39,734 bases of DNA. It comes from Candidatus Geothermarchaeota archaeon (GTDB taxonomy: Archaea; Thermoproteota; Nitrososphaeria; Geothermarchaeales; JDFR-13). The translations under genes and the position numbers were made by a program. Shown one piece after another: positions 24,380-32,533 of the stretch; the first letter of the stretch is position 1, and each line of letters begins with the position of its first letter. The notes below the pieces were generated by a model. The model was not told the origin of the DNA, ran no database searches, and worked only from the letters and a program-made list of their open reading frames with translations. The stretch covers positions 1 to 39,734 of the forward strand of contig WAJV01000008.1 of NCBI GenBank assembly GCA_015523725.1, given 5' to 3'.

Positions 24380-25813
24380 ATGATTAGAAGAGGTGTATCT
24401 AGATTAGTTGTTATTGGTGCTATAATAATTGTCCTTGCAATCGTGGCTGGTGGGCTATGGGTATACTATTCTTCTTCACAAGGAGGGGGAGGCGGCGGTA
24501 CGGAGACAACCACTCCAGCTAAGGGTATCGTGTTGAAGATAATTACGCGCCATCCATCTACTATATGGATCTTAACGAAGGAACATTTCTTAAAGTCAGA
24601 TATTGCGAAGAAGTATAATATTGTCGACCTTAAATTCCTCGGTCCGGCTCCTGTTTTATGGATAGACACTATTAACCGCGTTGGAGATATAGATGTTGCT
24701 TGGGGTGGGGGACCCACTTTATTTGATCAATTAATAAAGTCAGATTTACTTGAGCCGATTACTGATCCTGATACACTTAAGACGATTAGTGAAATTCCTG
24801 ATTCTGTTGGAGGTTCGCCTTTGAAGAGGGTTATAGATGGTAAGATGTATTGGGTCGCTGCCGCTATTGCTAGCTTCGGCTTCATAGTTAATGGACCTGT
24901 CCTAAAAAAATTGGGTTTGCCTGAGCCTAAAACTTGGGAAGATCTTGCGTCGGTTGATTTTGCGAAGCTTTTGCCTAAGCCTGTTATAGCTTATGCTAGA
25001 CCTACTACTTCGACAAGTCATACAAGGATATATGAAATTATTTTACAGAAATTTGGTTGGGATAAGGGTTGGGAGATTATTACAAGGATTGCTGCTAATG
25101 GCAAGCCTTTTGATGGAAGTGTTGAAGCACTCACAGCAGTTGAGACTGGTGATACGGCTGTCTCTATAGGTATAGACTTTTATGGCTATACAGCTCAGAT
25201 AGAATATCCCGGGAACTATTATGTATTACCATATAATGAATCTATCATTAATGGTGATCCCATAGCGATGCTTAAGACTTCTAAGCATAAGGAGGCTGCC
25301 CAAGCATTTATTAGGTGGGTTGTGAGTGTTGAGGGTCAGAAGATTTGGCTGGATAAGCGTGTCAATAGATTGCCCGTTAGGGAGGATGTTTTCCAGACAC
25401 CTGAGGGGAAGCAGCGGCCTGACCTTTATAAAAGTTATAAGGATGCTTTGAATAATATTGGTATACCTTTCAATGATAGTCTTGCTCTCCAGATAGAGTT
25501 TTCAATGAGATATTATTTTGATGCTGTTTTGGCCGATGTACATGATGACTTGGTTCAGGCTTGGAAGGCTATTGTAGATGCATATACATCTGGTAGGATT
25601 ACTCAGGAGGAATTTGAGCATTGGGCATATGAATTAGGTAAGCCACTTTCTTGGGAGGAGAATGGGGAGGTTAAGACCTTCACTCTACAGTTTGCTATGC
25701 AGATAAATGAACAGTTATATAAGAGTGCTGAGGCTCAGAGTCATTATCAACAATTGTGGCGTGAGGCAGCTAGGGAACGATATAGGTCTATTGTACAGGC
25801 ATTGTCTGGGTGA
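24380..25813 (+). CDS. ABC transporter solute-binding protein, Fe(III)/AfuA-like family
   Basis: About 477 residues from the ATG at 24380, preceded by GGTGGT; an in-frame TTG at 24368 would add four residues. An N-terminal membrane anchor is followed by a Gly-rich and Thr-rich linker, as in archaeal binding proteins held on the outer face of the membrane. The two-lobed binding domain has a DVAWGGGPTLFDQL segment, KTWEDLASVDF and an AMLKTSKHKEAAQAFIRWV hinge-distal helix typical of COG1840 Fe(III)-type binding proteins. About 130 extra residues extend past the usual C-terminus. Substrate could be ferric iron, but phosphonate, thiamine and sugar-phosphate binders share this family. First gene of a three-gene importer operon. 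Confidence 0.85.
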   Translation: MIRRGVSRLVVIGAIIIVLAIVAGGLWVYYSSSQGGGGGGTETTTPAKGIVLKIITRHPSTIWILTKEHFLKSDIAKKYNIVDLKFLGPAPVLWIDTINRVGDIDVAWGGGPTLFDQLIKSDLLEPITDPDTLKTISEIPDSVGGSPLKRVIDGKMYWVAAAIASFGFIVNGPVLKKLGLPEPKTWEDLASVDFAKLLPKPVIAYARPTTSTSHTRIYEIILQKFGWDKGWEIITRIAANGKPFDGSVEALTAVETGDTAVSIGIDFYGYTAQIEYPGNYYVLPYNESIINGDPIAMLKTSKHKEAAQAFIRWVVSVEGQKIWLDKRVNRLPVREDVFQTPEGKQRPDLYKSYKDALNNIGIPFNDSLALQIEFSMRYYFDAVLADVHDDLVQAWKAIVDAYTSGRITQEEFEHWAYELGKPLSWEENGEVKTFTLQFAMQINEQLYKSAEAQSHYQQLWREAARERYRSIVQALSG

Positions 25814-25821
25814 ATAGTTGA

Positions 25822-27660
25822 TTGTCTAGTCTAACAGCCAGGATTGTTAAGGAGGTTAATGAACTTAGATGGCATTTTGATGCTCTGAATTGGGTTCAAT
25901 TATTATCTGTTTTGACCGTATTTACTTTTTTTCTTATACTTCCTGTTTTAACTATAGTCCAGTCATCATTTATTTATAATGGTAAGATATCTCTGTATTG
26001 GTTCCAACATATCTTGCAAGATCCTCTATATCTTCCATGGAAGGGTGTTGAGGGTCGTTTTTTCGATATTATTGAATATTCTACTCAACAGGGTAAGCAG
26101 GTATTAATCTTTGTGGAGGGTCTGGATTTCGGTATTATTCTTAATAGTTTATTTGTGGCTAGTATGACCACTATCTTTAGCACATTGATTGGTTTTGTTC
26201 TTGCATTTATATTTGCTAGGTATAAATTTTTTGGTGATGAGATTTTAAGGATTGCGTTGTTGGCTCCATTATTATCCACTCCGTTTGTTGGGGCCATCGG
26301 TATCAAGAAGATGATTACCAGTGAAGGTGTTCTGAATACCCTGTTTGTTGATCTATTGAGGGTAATGCCTTTTAGGATTGAAGTAACAGGTATATCGGCT
26401 GTCATTTTGGTTCAAACACTACTATTTTATCCGATAACATTCCTGAATATTTATACATCTATTATTAATATTGATCCATCTTTAGAGGAACAAGCGGAGA
26501 ATATGGGGGCTAGTGGATTCTATTTATTTAGAACGGTTACGTTACCGCTTTCTCTTCCTGGAATTGAGGCAGGTGCATTATTAGTATTTATTTTAAGTAT
26601 AGAGGATTTAGGTACCCCAATTGTCTTTAGGGGGTCGAATGCCGATAAGCTGATGCCAGTATATATTTTTAGGAATATGTTTACCCCGACTGGTTCAATT
26701 AAGGGTGATGCTACTGCCCTATCTCTTATTCTGCTCTTAATATCTGCTACTATATTTGTTGTTTTAAGGAGATATATTAGCCTTAGGAGGTATGCTATGC
26801 TTACTAAGGGTGGTATTTGGAGGCCGAGGAGGAAGAAGTTAAGGTTCTCTGTTTCGGTATTTGTATATATAATATGTATATTTATACTTTTAGTTGCTTT
26901 GCTTCCACATATAGGAGTTCTCCTATTGGCTTTTGCTGGTGAATGGCCATCTGGACAGCTTCTCCCGACTTATTATACACTTAGGAATTTTTATAAATTA
27001 TTTACCGAGCCTGGTGTCTTAAGGTCAATAATAAATAGTGTTGTGTATGCGTCTGTAGCAACTGTATTAATTATTGTTTTGGGGGTTTCCGCAGCTTACT
27101 TAGTTAGTAGGGTTAAGGTTAGAGGGATGGAGCTGCTTGATACGTTGGTTACCTTACCAATAGCTATTCCAGGTATTATTATAGCAACTGGCTTCTTCCT
27201 TGTTTATTTAACTACACCATTATCCCCTCTTATATGGGGGGCTCCTCTGCTAATTATGTCATATACGGTTAGGAAGTTTCCATTTACGGTGAGGGCTGTA
27301 TTTGCTGGTCTGGAACAAGTGGATAAAAGCTTGGAGGAGTCTGCGATTAATATTGGTGCATCGAGGACTAGGGTCTTTTTCACGATTACTTTGCCTTTAA
27401 TATTTATTAATATATTGGCTGGTGGGATGCTGAGTTTTATATATAGTATGTCGGAGGTGAGTACTGGTATTGTTATAGGTGATGCGAATCATAATGATGC
27501 GCCGATGACTTGGAAGATGTATGATATGTTATTTAAAGGGTTTGGTGGAACGTTTGTGGCGGCGGCGATGGGTGTTATGCTGATGCTTCTACAGTTTATT
27601 ATGATAGTTGGTAGTAATTTGTTACTTAGGAAGAGGGCTGTAGCTTTAATTGGAATATAA
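25822..27660 (+). CDS. ABC transporter permease, fused two-domain (FbpB-like)
   Basis: A 612-residue protein starting with TTG 8 bases after the binding-protein gene. It contains two homologous permease domains of about six helices each, with two EAA coupling loops: EEQAENMGASG-LF-TVTLP (from about residue 222) and EESAINIGASRTRVFFTITLP (from about 504). A basic cytoplasmic linker with RPRRKK separates them near 335-340. The two-in-one organisation is that of FbpB/ThiP-type permeases and matches the Fe(III)-family binding protein. It forms the membrane channel for uptake, driven by the downstream ATPase. Confidence 0.92.
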   Translation: MSSLTARIVKEVNELRWHFDALNWVQLLSVLTVFTFFLILPVLTIVQSSFIYNGKISLYWFQHILQDPLYLPWKGVEGRFFDIIEYSTQQGKQVLIFVEGLDFGIILNSLFVASMTTIFSTLIGFVLAFIFARYKFFGDEILRIALLAPLLSTPFVGAIGIKKMITSEGVLNTLFVDLLRVMPFRIEVTGISAVILVQTLLFYPITFLNIYTSIINIDPSLEEQAENMGASGFYLFRTVTLPLSLPGIEAGALLVFILSIEDLGTPIVFRGSNADKLMPVYIFRNMFTPTGSIKGDATALSLILLLISATIFVVLRRYISLRRYAMLTKGGIWRPRRKKLRFSVSVFVYIICIFILLVALLPHIGVLLLAFAGEWPSGQLLPTYYTLRNFYKLFTEPGVLRSIINSVVYASVATVLIIVLGVSAAYLVSRVKVRGMELLDTLVTLPIAIPGIIIATGFFLVYLTTPLSPLIWGAPLLIMSYTVRKFPFTVRAVFAGLEQVDKSLEESAINIGASRTRVFFTITLPLIFINILAGGMLSFIYSMSEVSTGIVIGDANHNDAPMTWKMYDMLFKGFGGTFVAAAMGVMLMLLQFIMIVGSNLLLRKRAVALIGI

Positions 27661-27691
27661 ATAATCTTATTGATGATAAGGGGATCGGTGT

Positions 27692-28756
27692 ATGGTTAGT
27701 ATAAAGACTATGGATTTAGTCAAGAGGTTTGGTAATGTTGTGGCTTTGGATAGGGTTTCGCTAAATATTAAGCACGGTGAATTTTTTACCTTGCTTGGAC
27801 CCAGTGGGTGTGGTAAGACTACGTTCCTTAGGAGTATAGCTGGCTTTGAGTTGGTTGATGAGGGTAGAATATTCTTCGATGAAGATGATGTTACTTATGT
27901 TCCTCCTCATAAGAGGAATACTGGTATGGTTTTCCAAAATTATGCTTTATGGCCTCACATGACGGTTTATGATAATATAGCTTATGGGTTAAGGGTAAGG
28001 AAGTTGCCTAAGGATGAGATAGATAGGCGTGTGAAGTGGGCTTTGAAGCTTGTGCATATGGAGGGGTTGGAGAATAGAACTCCTCATCAACTGTCAGGTG
28101 GTCAGCAACAGAGAGTTGCATTGGCTAGGGTATTGGTTATACAGCCGAAGGTTCTTTTACTTGATGAGCCTCTTTCTAATCTTGATGCTAAGTTAAGGAT
28201 TGAGATGAGGGCTGAGATTAGGAGGTTACAGAGGGAACTTGGCATTACTACTATATATGTTACTCATGATCAGGAGGAGGCGATGAGTATATCTGATAAG
28301 ATGGCTATCATGAATAGAGGTAAGATAATGCAGGTTGGTGATCCCATTGATATTTATTTCCATCCTAAGAATTCTTTTGTTGCTGATTTTATTGGCCAAG
28401 GTACTTTTATAGAGGGTGAGGTTGTTGATATTGATGATTTCTTGGAAGTGGAGTTGGAGAGTGGATTGGGGAGGGTTAAGGCAGTTCCCTCTAGGAATGA
28501 TTTGGATATAGATGTTGGAGATAAAGTATTAATTACTATTAGGCCGGAGTCTTTTTCATTGAATCCTATAGATAATTCAAATAGATTTCATATTCATGTA
28601 TACCATGTATCCTTTCTGGGGAATGTAAAGAGGATCCAGGGCTCTAGTAATGATAAGCGGTTCTTGGTTGATGCTGATCCAATGGCCAATATAAATCCAG
28701 ATGAAGATATCACTGTATATGCCCCGTATAAGCTTACATTAGCCATTAAAATTTAG
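27692..28756 (+). CDS. ABC transporter ATPase (FbpC/PotA-like)
   Basis: A 354-residue ATPase with complete motifs: Walker A GPSGCGKT (36-43), Q-loop Gln82, signature LSGGQQQ (134-140), Walker B LLLDEP (155-160) and switch His192. From about 245 a TOBE-type OB domain follows, typical of importers of iron, polyamines, sulfate and sugars. It closes the binding protein-permease-ATPase operon, lying 31 bases after the permease. The FbpC-specific iron-regulatory domain cannot be told from other TOBE domains by eye. Confidence 0.93.
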   Translation: MVSIKTMDLVKRFGNVVALDRVSLNIKHGEFFTLLGPSGCGKTTFLRSIAGFELVDEGRIFFDEDDVTYVPPHKRNTGMVFQNYALWPHMTVYDNIAYGLRVRKLPKDEIDRRVKWALKLVHMEGLENRTPHQLSGGQQQRVALARVLVIQPKVLLLDEPLSNLDAKLRIEMRAEIRRLQRELGITTIYVTHDQEEAMSISDKMAIMNRGKIMQVGDPIDIYFHPKNSFVADFIGQGTFIEGEVVDIDDFLEVELESGLGRVKAVPSRNDLDIDVGDKVLITIRPESFSLNPIDNSNRFHIHVYHVSFLGNVKRIQGSSNDKRFLVDADPMANINPDEDITVYAPYKLTLAIKI

Positions 28757-28924
28757 CATAGTATTAAAACATATATTTTAATTTTATAGAGCTGGATTAG
28801 ATATAATTTTTAATTATCTATATATATTATTTTTCAATGTTAAATACAATAATAAATTATATATATGGTATTAACTCCGTTAATATACTCACTAAATTCT
28901 ATCAATACACGGTATTTTAATATT

Positions 28925-29410
28925 ATGCCTACTGAAAATCGTAAACAAGTAATATTGGCGCTGCTAATTCTATCAATGATATTGGTTGTTGGAGCAGCAT
29001 ATGCATATGCATTGACGGAGTCGGAGGCAGAGGCTAAGTTCCAGCAGCTGGGTTGCGTGAATTGTCATAAAGAGGGAGGAGTGGCGCCGACTTTCGATGG
29101 AGTTGTCGATGAGATTAAGGATTGGGCTAAAGAGTATCCGACAATCGACGCCGCTGTTAAGGCAGAACACAACGAGGATAGTTTCGATGATTTGATGGAT
29201 GAGATGGCTGCCAATGCTGGAGTTGATCCCTCACAAGTGACTGATCTTAAAGAATTCTTTGAGGGTGTATATAACGAGGCAAAGGCCAGTGCTGGAGGAG
29301 GCGGTGGAGAAGCCGGTGGCTTACCGTTTTCACCAGTTGAATTAGGCGTTATTATTGTGATCATCGTTATAGTATTGGCTATTGCTTTCTACTTACTAAG
29401 GAAGAAGTAA
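28925..29410 (+). CDS. Membrane-anchored monohaem c-type cytochrome
   Basis: About 161 residues from the ATG at 28925; an in-frame ATG at 28865 would put 20 atypical residues before the signal sequence. A signal sequence (about 8-29) leads to a small cytochrome c domain with one haem site, Cys44-x2-Cys47-His48, in LGCVNCHKEGG. A later DDLMDEMAANAG segment (Met91 or Met94) is the likely distal ligand, then DPSQVTDLKEFFEGVY as the last helix. A Gly-rich linker and a C-terminal membrane helix ending in RKK follow. It is an electron carrier on the outer face of the membrane. TlpA-like and CcdA genes come next, fitting cytochrome c maturation. TATA-like AATTATATATAT near 28855-28866. Confidence 0.87.
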   Translation: MPTENRKQVILALLILSMILVVGAAYAYALTESEAEAKFQQLGCVNCHKEGGVAPTFDGVVDEIKDWAKEYPTIDAAVKAEHNEDSFDDLMDEMAANAGVDPSQVTDLKEFFEGVYNEAKASAGGGGGEAGGLPFSPVELGVIIVIIVIVLAIAFYLLRKK

Positions 29411-29426
29411 GTTGGTTTTAACTACA

Positions 29427-29442
29427 TTTTATATTTTTTTAT
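29427..29442 (+). terminator. T-rich terminator/promoter overlap after the cytochrome gene
   Basis: A T-rich run (TTTTATATTTTTTT) 17-30 bases after the cytochrome stop could end its transcript. Its TTTTATAT part is also 27-30 bases before the next ATG at 29462, the right distance for a leaderless promoter. Confidence 0.4.
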
Positions 29443-29461
29443 TATATACAAATAGTTTGTT

Positions 29462-29986
29462 ATGAATATTGCTAAGAAAAAATATACACCACTTATTGTG
29501 CTTGTTATCGGTATAATCATAATAGTTCTATATTATGTCTCTCTATATTCCTTATATAATGGCTCTCGTGCCTCGGGTGTATATATTGATAATCAGGCGC
29601 TAGACTTTGGTTTCATTGATTTTAATGGTGGACAGCATAGATTGAGCGATTTTAGGGGTAGGGTGGTAGTATTAGAGTTTATGGCTTCATGGTGCCCTCC
29701 ATGTAAGGTTGAGGTTCAATATTTAAAGGAGTTGAATAAATTATATGAGGGTAAAGTCGTTATAATTAGTATTTCTCTGGATACTGATGACTCCTCCGCA
29801 AGGAATTTCTGGATGGAGTATAATGTCTCTTGGTATATGACTAGGAATACTACTATTGGCAGTATGTATGGAGTATATTATATCCCTACATTATTGATTA
29901 TAGATAAAGACGGGGTTATAAGGTTTAGGGAGGAGGGACTCACTTCATTTGAGGAGCTCGTCAATATTGTTGATAGATTCGTTTAA
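29462..29986 (+). CDS. TlpA/ResA-like membrane-anchored thioredoxin
   Basis: A 174-residue protein with an N-terminal membrane anchor (about 9-29) and an outward-facing thioredoxin-fold domain. The active site is SWCPPC (Cys78, Cys81) after LEFMA, and the cis-proline is in YYIPTLLIID. In bacteria ResA/TlpA proteins keep the haem-binding cysteines of apocytochromes c reduced. It sits between a cytochrome c and ccdA, which supplies it with electrons, so the same job here is likely. Confidence 0.92.
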   Translation: MNIAKKKYTPLIVLVIGIIIIVLYYVSLYSLYNGSRASGVYIDNQALDFGFIDFNGGQHRLSDFRGRVVVLEFMASWCPPCKVEVQYLKELNKLYEGKVVIISISLDTDDSSARNFWMEYNVSWYMTRNTTIGSMYGVYYIPTLLIIDKDGVIRFREEGLTSFEELVNIVDRFV

Positions 29987-29992
29987 TATGGG

Positions 29993-30694
29993 TTGATGAC
30001 TTATATGATAAATTACGGATTTATTGCATTAGCTATTTTGGCTGGAACAACTTCATTTTTTTCTCCATGTTCATTTCCATTATTGCCTACATATATGGTT
30101 TATATTGCTAGAGAGTCCGGGAGGGAAAGGGATTTTATATATGGTGTTAAGCTAGGTTTCTATTCATCGCTTGGTATGATCTTGGTCTATGGTTTGCTAA
30201 CAATTATTCAGATAAGTGTTATCAACGTGTTGACGGTGTTGTATAGTAGGGTTGTTTTAGTATTAGGTATATTAATTATTTTATTTGGCTTTTTAAATTC
30301 TCTTAAGGCTAGATTAGATTTGATATCTAGACCTATTGAAGTAATTACTTTGGGATTAATTAATAGGCTAAAAGGTAGACGGTCAACTTTCATTTATGGA
30401 GTTGTTTATGCATTATCTTCATTGGCTTGTTCTGGTCCAATATTATTTATGATTGCGGCGTTGGCTGTATCAAGCGGCTTCTACGGCTTATTTCTAATAC
30501 TACTAACATACTTGTTAACTATATATATGATGATGATATTCTTTTCTGGGCTATCGACATATATCGGTCTCTATTTATCTAAATATATTAATAAATATAT
30601 GAGGTATATGGATGTTCTTATTTCAATTCTATTGATATTCAGTGGTATTTATATTGTAGCTTTTGAGTTGGGATACCCACTGCTTATTTTATAA
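29993..30694 (+). CDS. ccdA: CcdA thiol-disulfide transmembrane electron carrier
   Basis: About 233 residues, six membrane helices. The start is TTG at 29993 or ATG at 29996, within a GGGTTGATG context; it follows the thioredoxin gene by 6 bases. The two redox cysteines are in the expected places: FSPCSFPLLP (about Cys26) and LACSGPI (about Cys146). CcdA passes electrons from cytoplasmic thioredoxin to extracytoplasmic thioredoxins such as the upstream TlpA-like protein. The 3' end is convergent with, and 10 bases from, the dehydratase gene. Confidence 0.93.
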   Translation: MMTYMINYGFIALAILAGTTSFFSPCSFPLLPTYMVYIARESGRERDFIYGVKLGFYSSLGMILVYGLLTIIQISVINVLTVLYSRVVLVLGILIILFGFLNSLKARLDLISRPIEVITLGLINRLKGRRSTFIYGVVYALSSLACSGPILFMIAALAVSSGFYGLFLILLTYLLTIYMMMIFFSGLSTYIGLYLSKYINKYMRYMDVLISILLIFSGIYIVAFELGYPLLIL

Positions 30695-30704
30695 ATTAAT
30701 GGTT

Positions 30705-31694
30705 TTAATAATTCTCTTTGAATGTTTTCAATACATTTATGAATGTTTTGTGATCTATATTACCTCCACTTAGTATTGCACAGACCCTCTTTTTGTGGAA
30801 GTGTTCTCGATACTTATCTAATGCAGCTAATGTTGTTGCTGCGGCTCCCTCTATTATGAGGTGATGTGCATAATAGATATTTGCTATATGTTTTTTTATA
30901 GTTGTTTCATCGACTAGCAATATTTTGTCTACCATACTATTTACTATATCGAATGTAATTGAGTCTTCCTCAATATTCCCATGGAGTCCATCCGCTATTG
31001 ATTCTCGTAGCTTAGTTTTCACTATCCTTCCTTTAATTATCGATTCATACATGGCTGGTGAAGCCTCACTTTGTACGCCTATTACTTCTATTGCATTATC
31101 TATTGATTTTAAAGCTATTGAAATTCCTGAAATTAATCCACCGCCTCCTACAGGTACTATAACACTATCAATCATTGGATGATCCTCAATAATTTCAAGT
31201 GCAATGGTACCCTGTCCTTCTATAATGTCTTTATCGTTATAGGGAGATATGTATACTGAATTCATGTTTCTCTTCACATATTGCTTAGCATTTTTCTCCG
31301 CTTCATCATAATCTCCCTCTACTGTCTTCAATAGAGCTCCATAATTTATTATGGCCTTCTTCTTGTTTATCGGTGTGTTTCTGGGGACATATATTATTGC
31401 CTTATTTTTGTATAATTGGGATGCGTATGCTAATGCTTTCCCATGGTTCCCGGCGGAGGCTGTTACCCATGTGGGGCCGATTAAATTATTCTTAATTATT
31501 TTGTTTAATACCCCTCTTATCTTGAATGAAGATGTTTTTTGAATGTTCTCGAGTTTTAGGTATACTTCGCCGCCAATATATTCACTGTATTTTTCTGAGT
31601 AAATAATGGGTGTTTTTAGTATGTGGTTTTTTAATCTTTTTCTCGCTTTATAAATATCTATGCACTCAACATGACCGGTTGATTTTTTCTTCAT
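30705..31694 (-). CDS. ilvA: Threonine dehydratase (PLP-dependent, no ACT domain)
   Basis: A 329-residue fold-type II PLP enzyme. SSFKIRG holds Schiff-base Lys58, SAGNHG (80-85) binds the carboxylate, and VPVGGGGLISG is the phosphate loop. It deaminates L-threonine to 2-oxobutyrate, and often L-serine; a serine racemase role is possible since these share the fold. The length leaves no room for an ACT regulatory domain, so it is the catabolic or feedback-insensitive type. GGTGA lies upstream of the ATG. It overlaps the alpha/beta hydrolase gene by 4 bases. Confidence 0.9.
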   Translation of the reverse strand: MKKKSTGHVECIDIYKARKRLKNHILKTPIIYSEKYSEYIGGEVYLKLENIQKTSSFKIRGVLNKIIKNNLIGPTWVTASAGNHGKALAYASQLYKNKAIIYVPRNTPINKKKAIINYGALLKTVEGDYDEAEKNAKQYVKRNMNSVYISPYNDKDIIEGQGTIALEIIEDHPMIDSVIVPVGGGGLISGISIALKSIDNAIEVIGVQSEASPAMYESIIKGRIVKTKLRESIADGLHGNIEEDSITFDIVNSMVDKILLVDETTIKKHIANIYYAHHLIIEGAAATTLAALDKYREHFHKKRVCAILSGGNIDHKTFINVLKTFKENY

Positions 31695-32296
31695 TGGATT
31701 TCACCTATAAATTCTGTTATATCTTTAGCAAATTTGCTTGGATGCTTTAGGTATAGGGGATGAGGCGCTTCTTCATAGATAATTAGTTTGGTTTTAGGGG
31801 TCTTGGCTTTAAATCTCTCCATCTCAATTTTTGGAACTATATGATCCTCATCTCCATATAATAGTAGTATAGGTATTTTTTGCTTTGAATAATGGTCAAT
31901 TATTTCTGGCCGATTGCTCCAGACAGGTGCGACCAAAATAAGTGCCTTTATTGGGTATTTTATCCCATATTTTAAAGCTATGTATCCCCCTAGGCTGGCT
32001 CCCAAAATGATTGGTGGACTCTCCTTGAATTCTCTCTGTATTGTTTCATGAAGATATTCTATATTTTTTGATGTGTCTCTTGATTTCATTTTACAATTAC
32101 TTATTTTGCCGTATGGCATGTCTAGCGCCAGAAACTTGATAGATTTTTCTCTCAATTTTTTTAATAGCCCTATTTCCCTCCAAATATCACTCGTGAAGCT
32201 GTATCCATGTAGCAATATTAATGGTCCTTTATCACCTTGCTTATTCAATATTCCACTGCATCCTCTATTTTCGTAGTTATAAAACATTTCGACCAT
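31691..32296 (-). CDS. Alpha/beta hydrolase
   Basis: A 201-residue alpha/beta-hydrolase with a LLHGYSFTSDIW oxyanion segment, nucleophile elbow GASLGG (Ser101), acid residue in LLYGDEDHIVP and histidine in APHPLYLKHP. It is short, with essentially no cap domain, like dienelactone-hydrolase or acyl-protein-thioesterase-type esterases. Substrate unknown; cytoplasmic, no signal sequence. First gene of a two-gene operon with threonine dehydratase. Confidence 0.85.
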   Translation of the reverse strand: MVEMFYNYENRGCSGILNKQGDKGPLILLHGYSFTSDIWREIGLLKKLREKSIKFLALDMPYGKISNCKMKSRDTSKNIEYLHETIQREFKESPPIILGASLGGYIALKYGIKYPIKALILVAPVWSNRPEIIDHYSKQKIPILLLYGDEDHIVPKIEMERFKAKTPKTKLIIYEEAPHPLYLKHPSKFAKDITEFIGEIQ

Positions 32297-32533
32297 AATT
32301 ATTAAGTAAATATTCTCTCCTTTATTTGATATACAAAAGTTTATTTAATAAATTATTCGGCTAATGAATATATTCATTTTTACTCTCTGAAATATGTAGT
32401 TTAAACATACACTATTAATTTGCCCCTTCGTGTTTCTTTTTTCAGGTATATAAAATATATTTTTTTGACAATGGATATATATTTATCTAAATTGTAAATA
32501 TATTACATAAATATTTTATTGGGGAAAGTATAT
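32297..32533. promoter_or_regulatory. Divergent intergenic region before the molybdoenzyme operon
   Basis: This stretch of 237 very AT-rich bases holds a perfect 16-base palindrome (32363-32378), a GTTTAAAC palindrome near 32399, a T-rich run near 32438, and for the plus strand ATAAATATTTTATT near 32507-32520 followed by a GGGGAAAG Shine-Dalgarno before the ATG at 32534. I see no RNA gene. Confidence 0.45.

Noticed and set aside
27661-27691. CTTAT-TGATG-ATAAG repeat before the ATPase gene
   Set aside because: A 5-base stem in an AT-rich 31-base operon gap is expected by chance.
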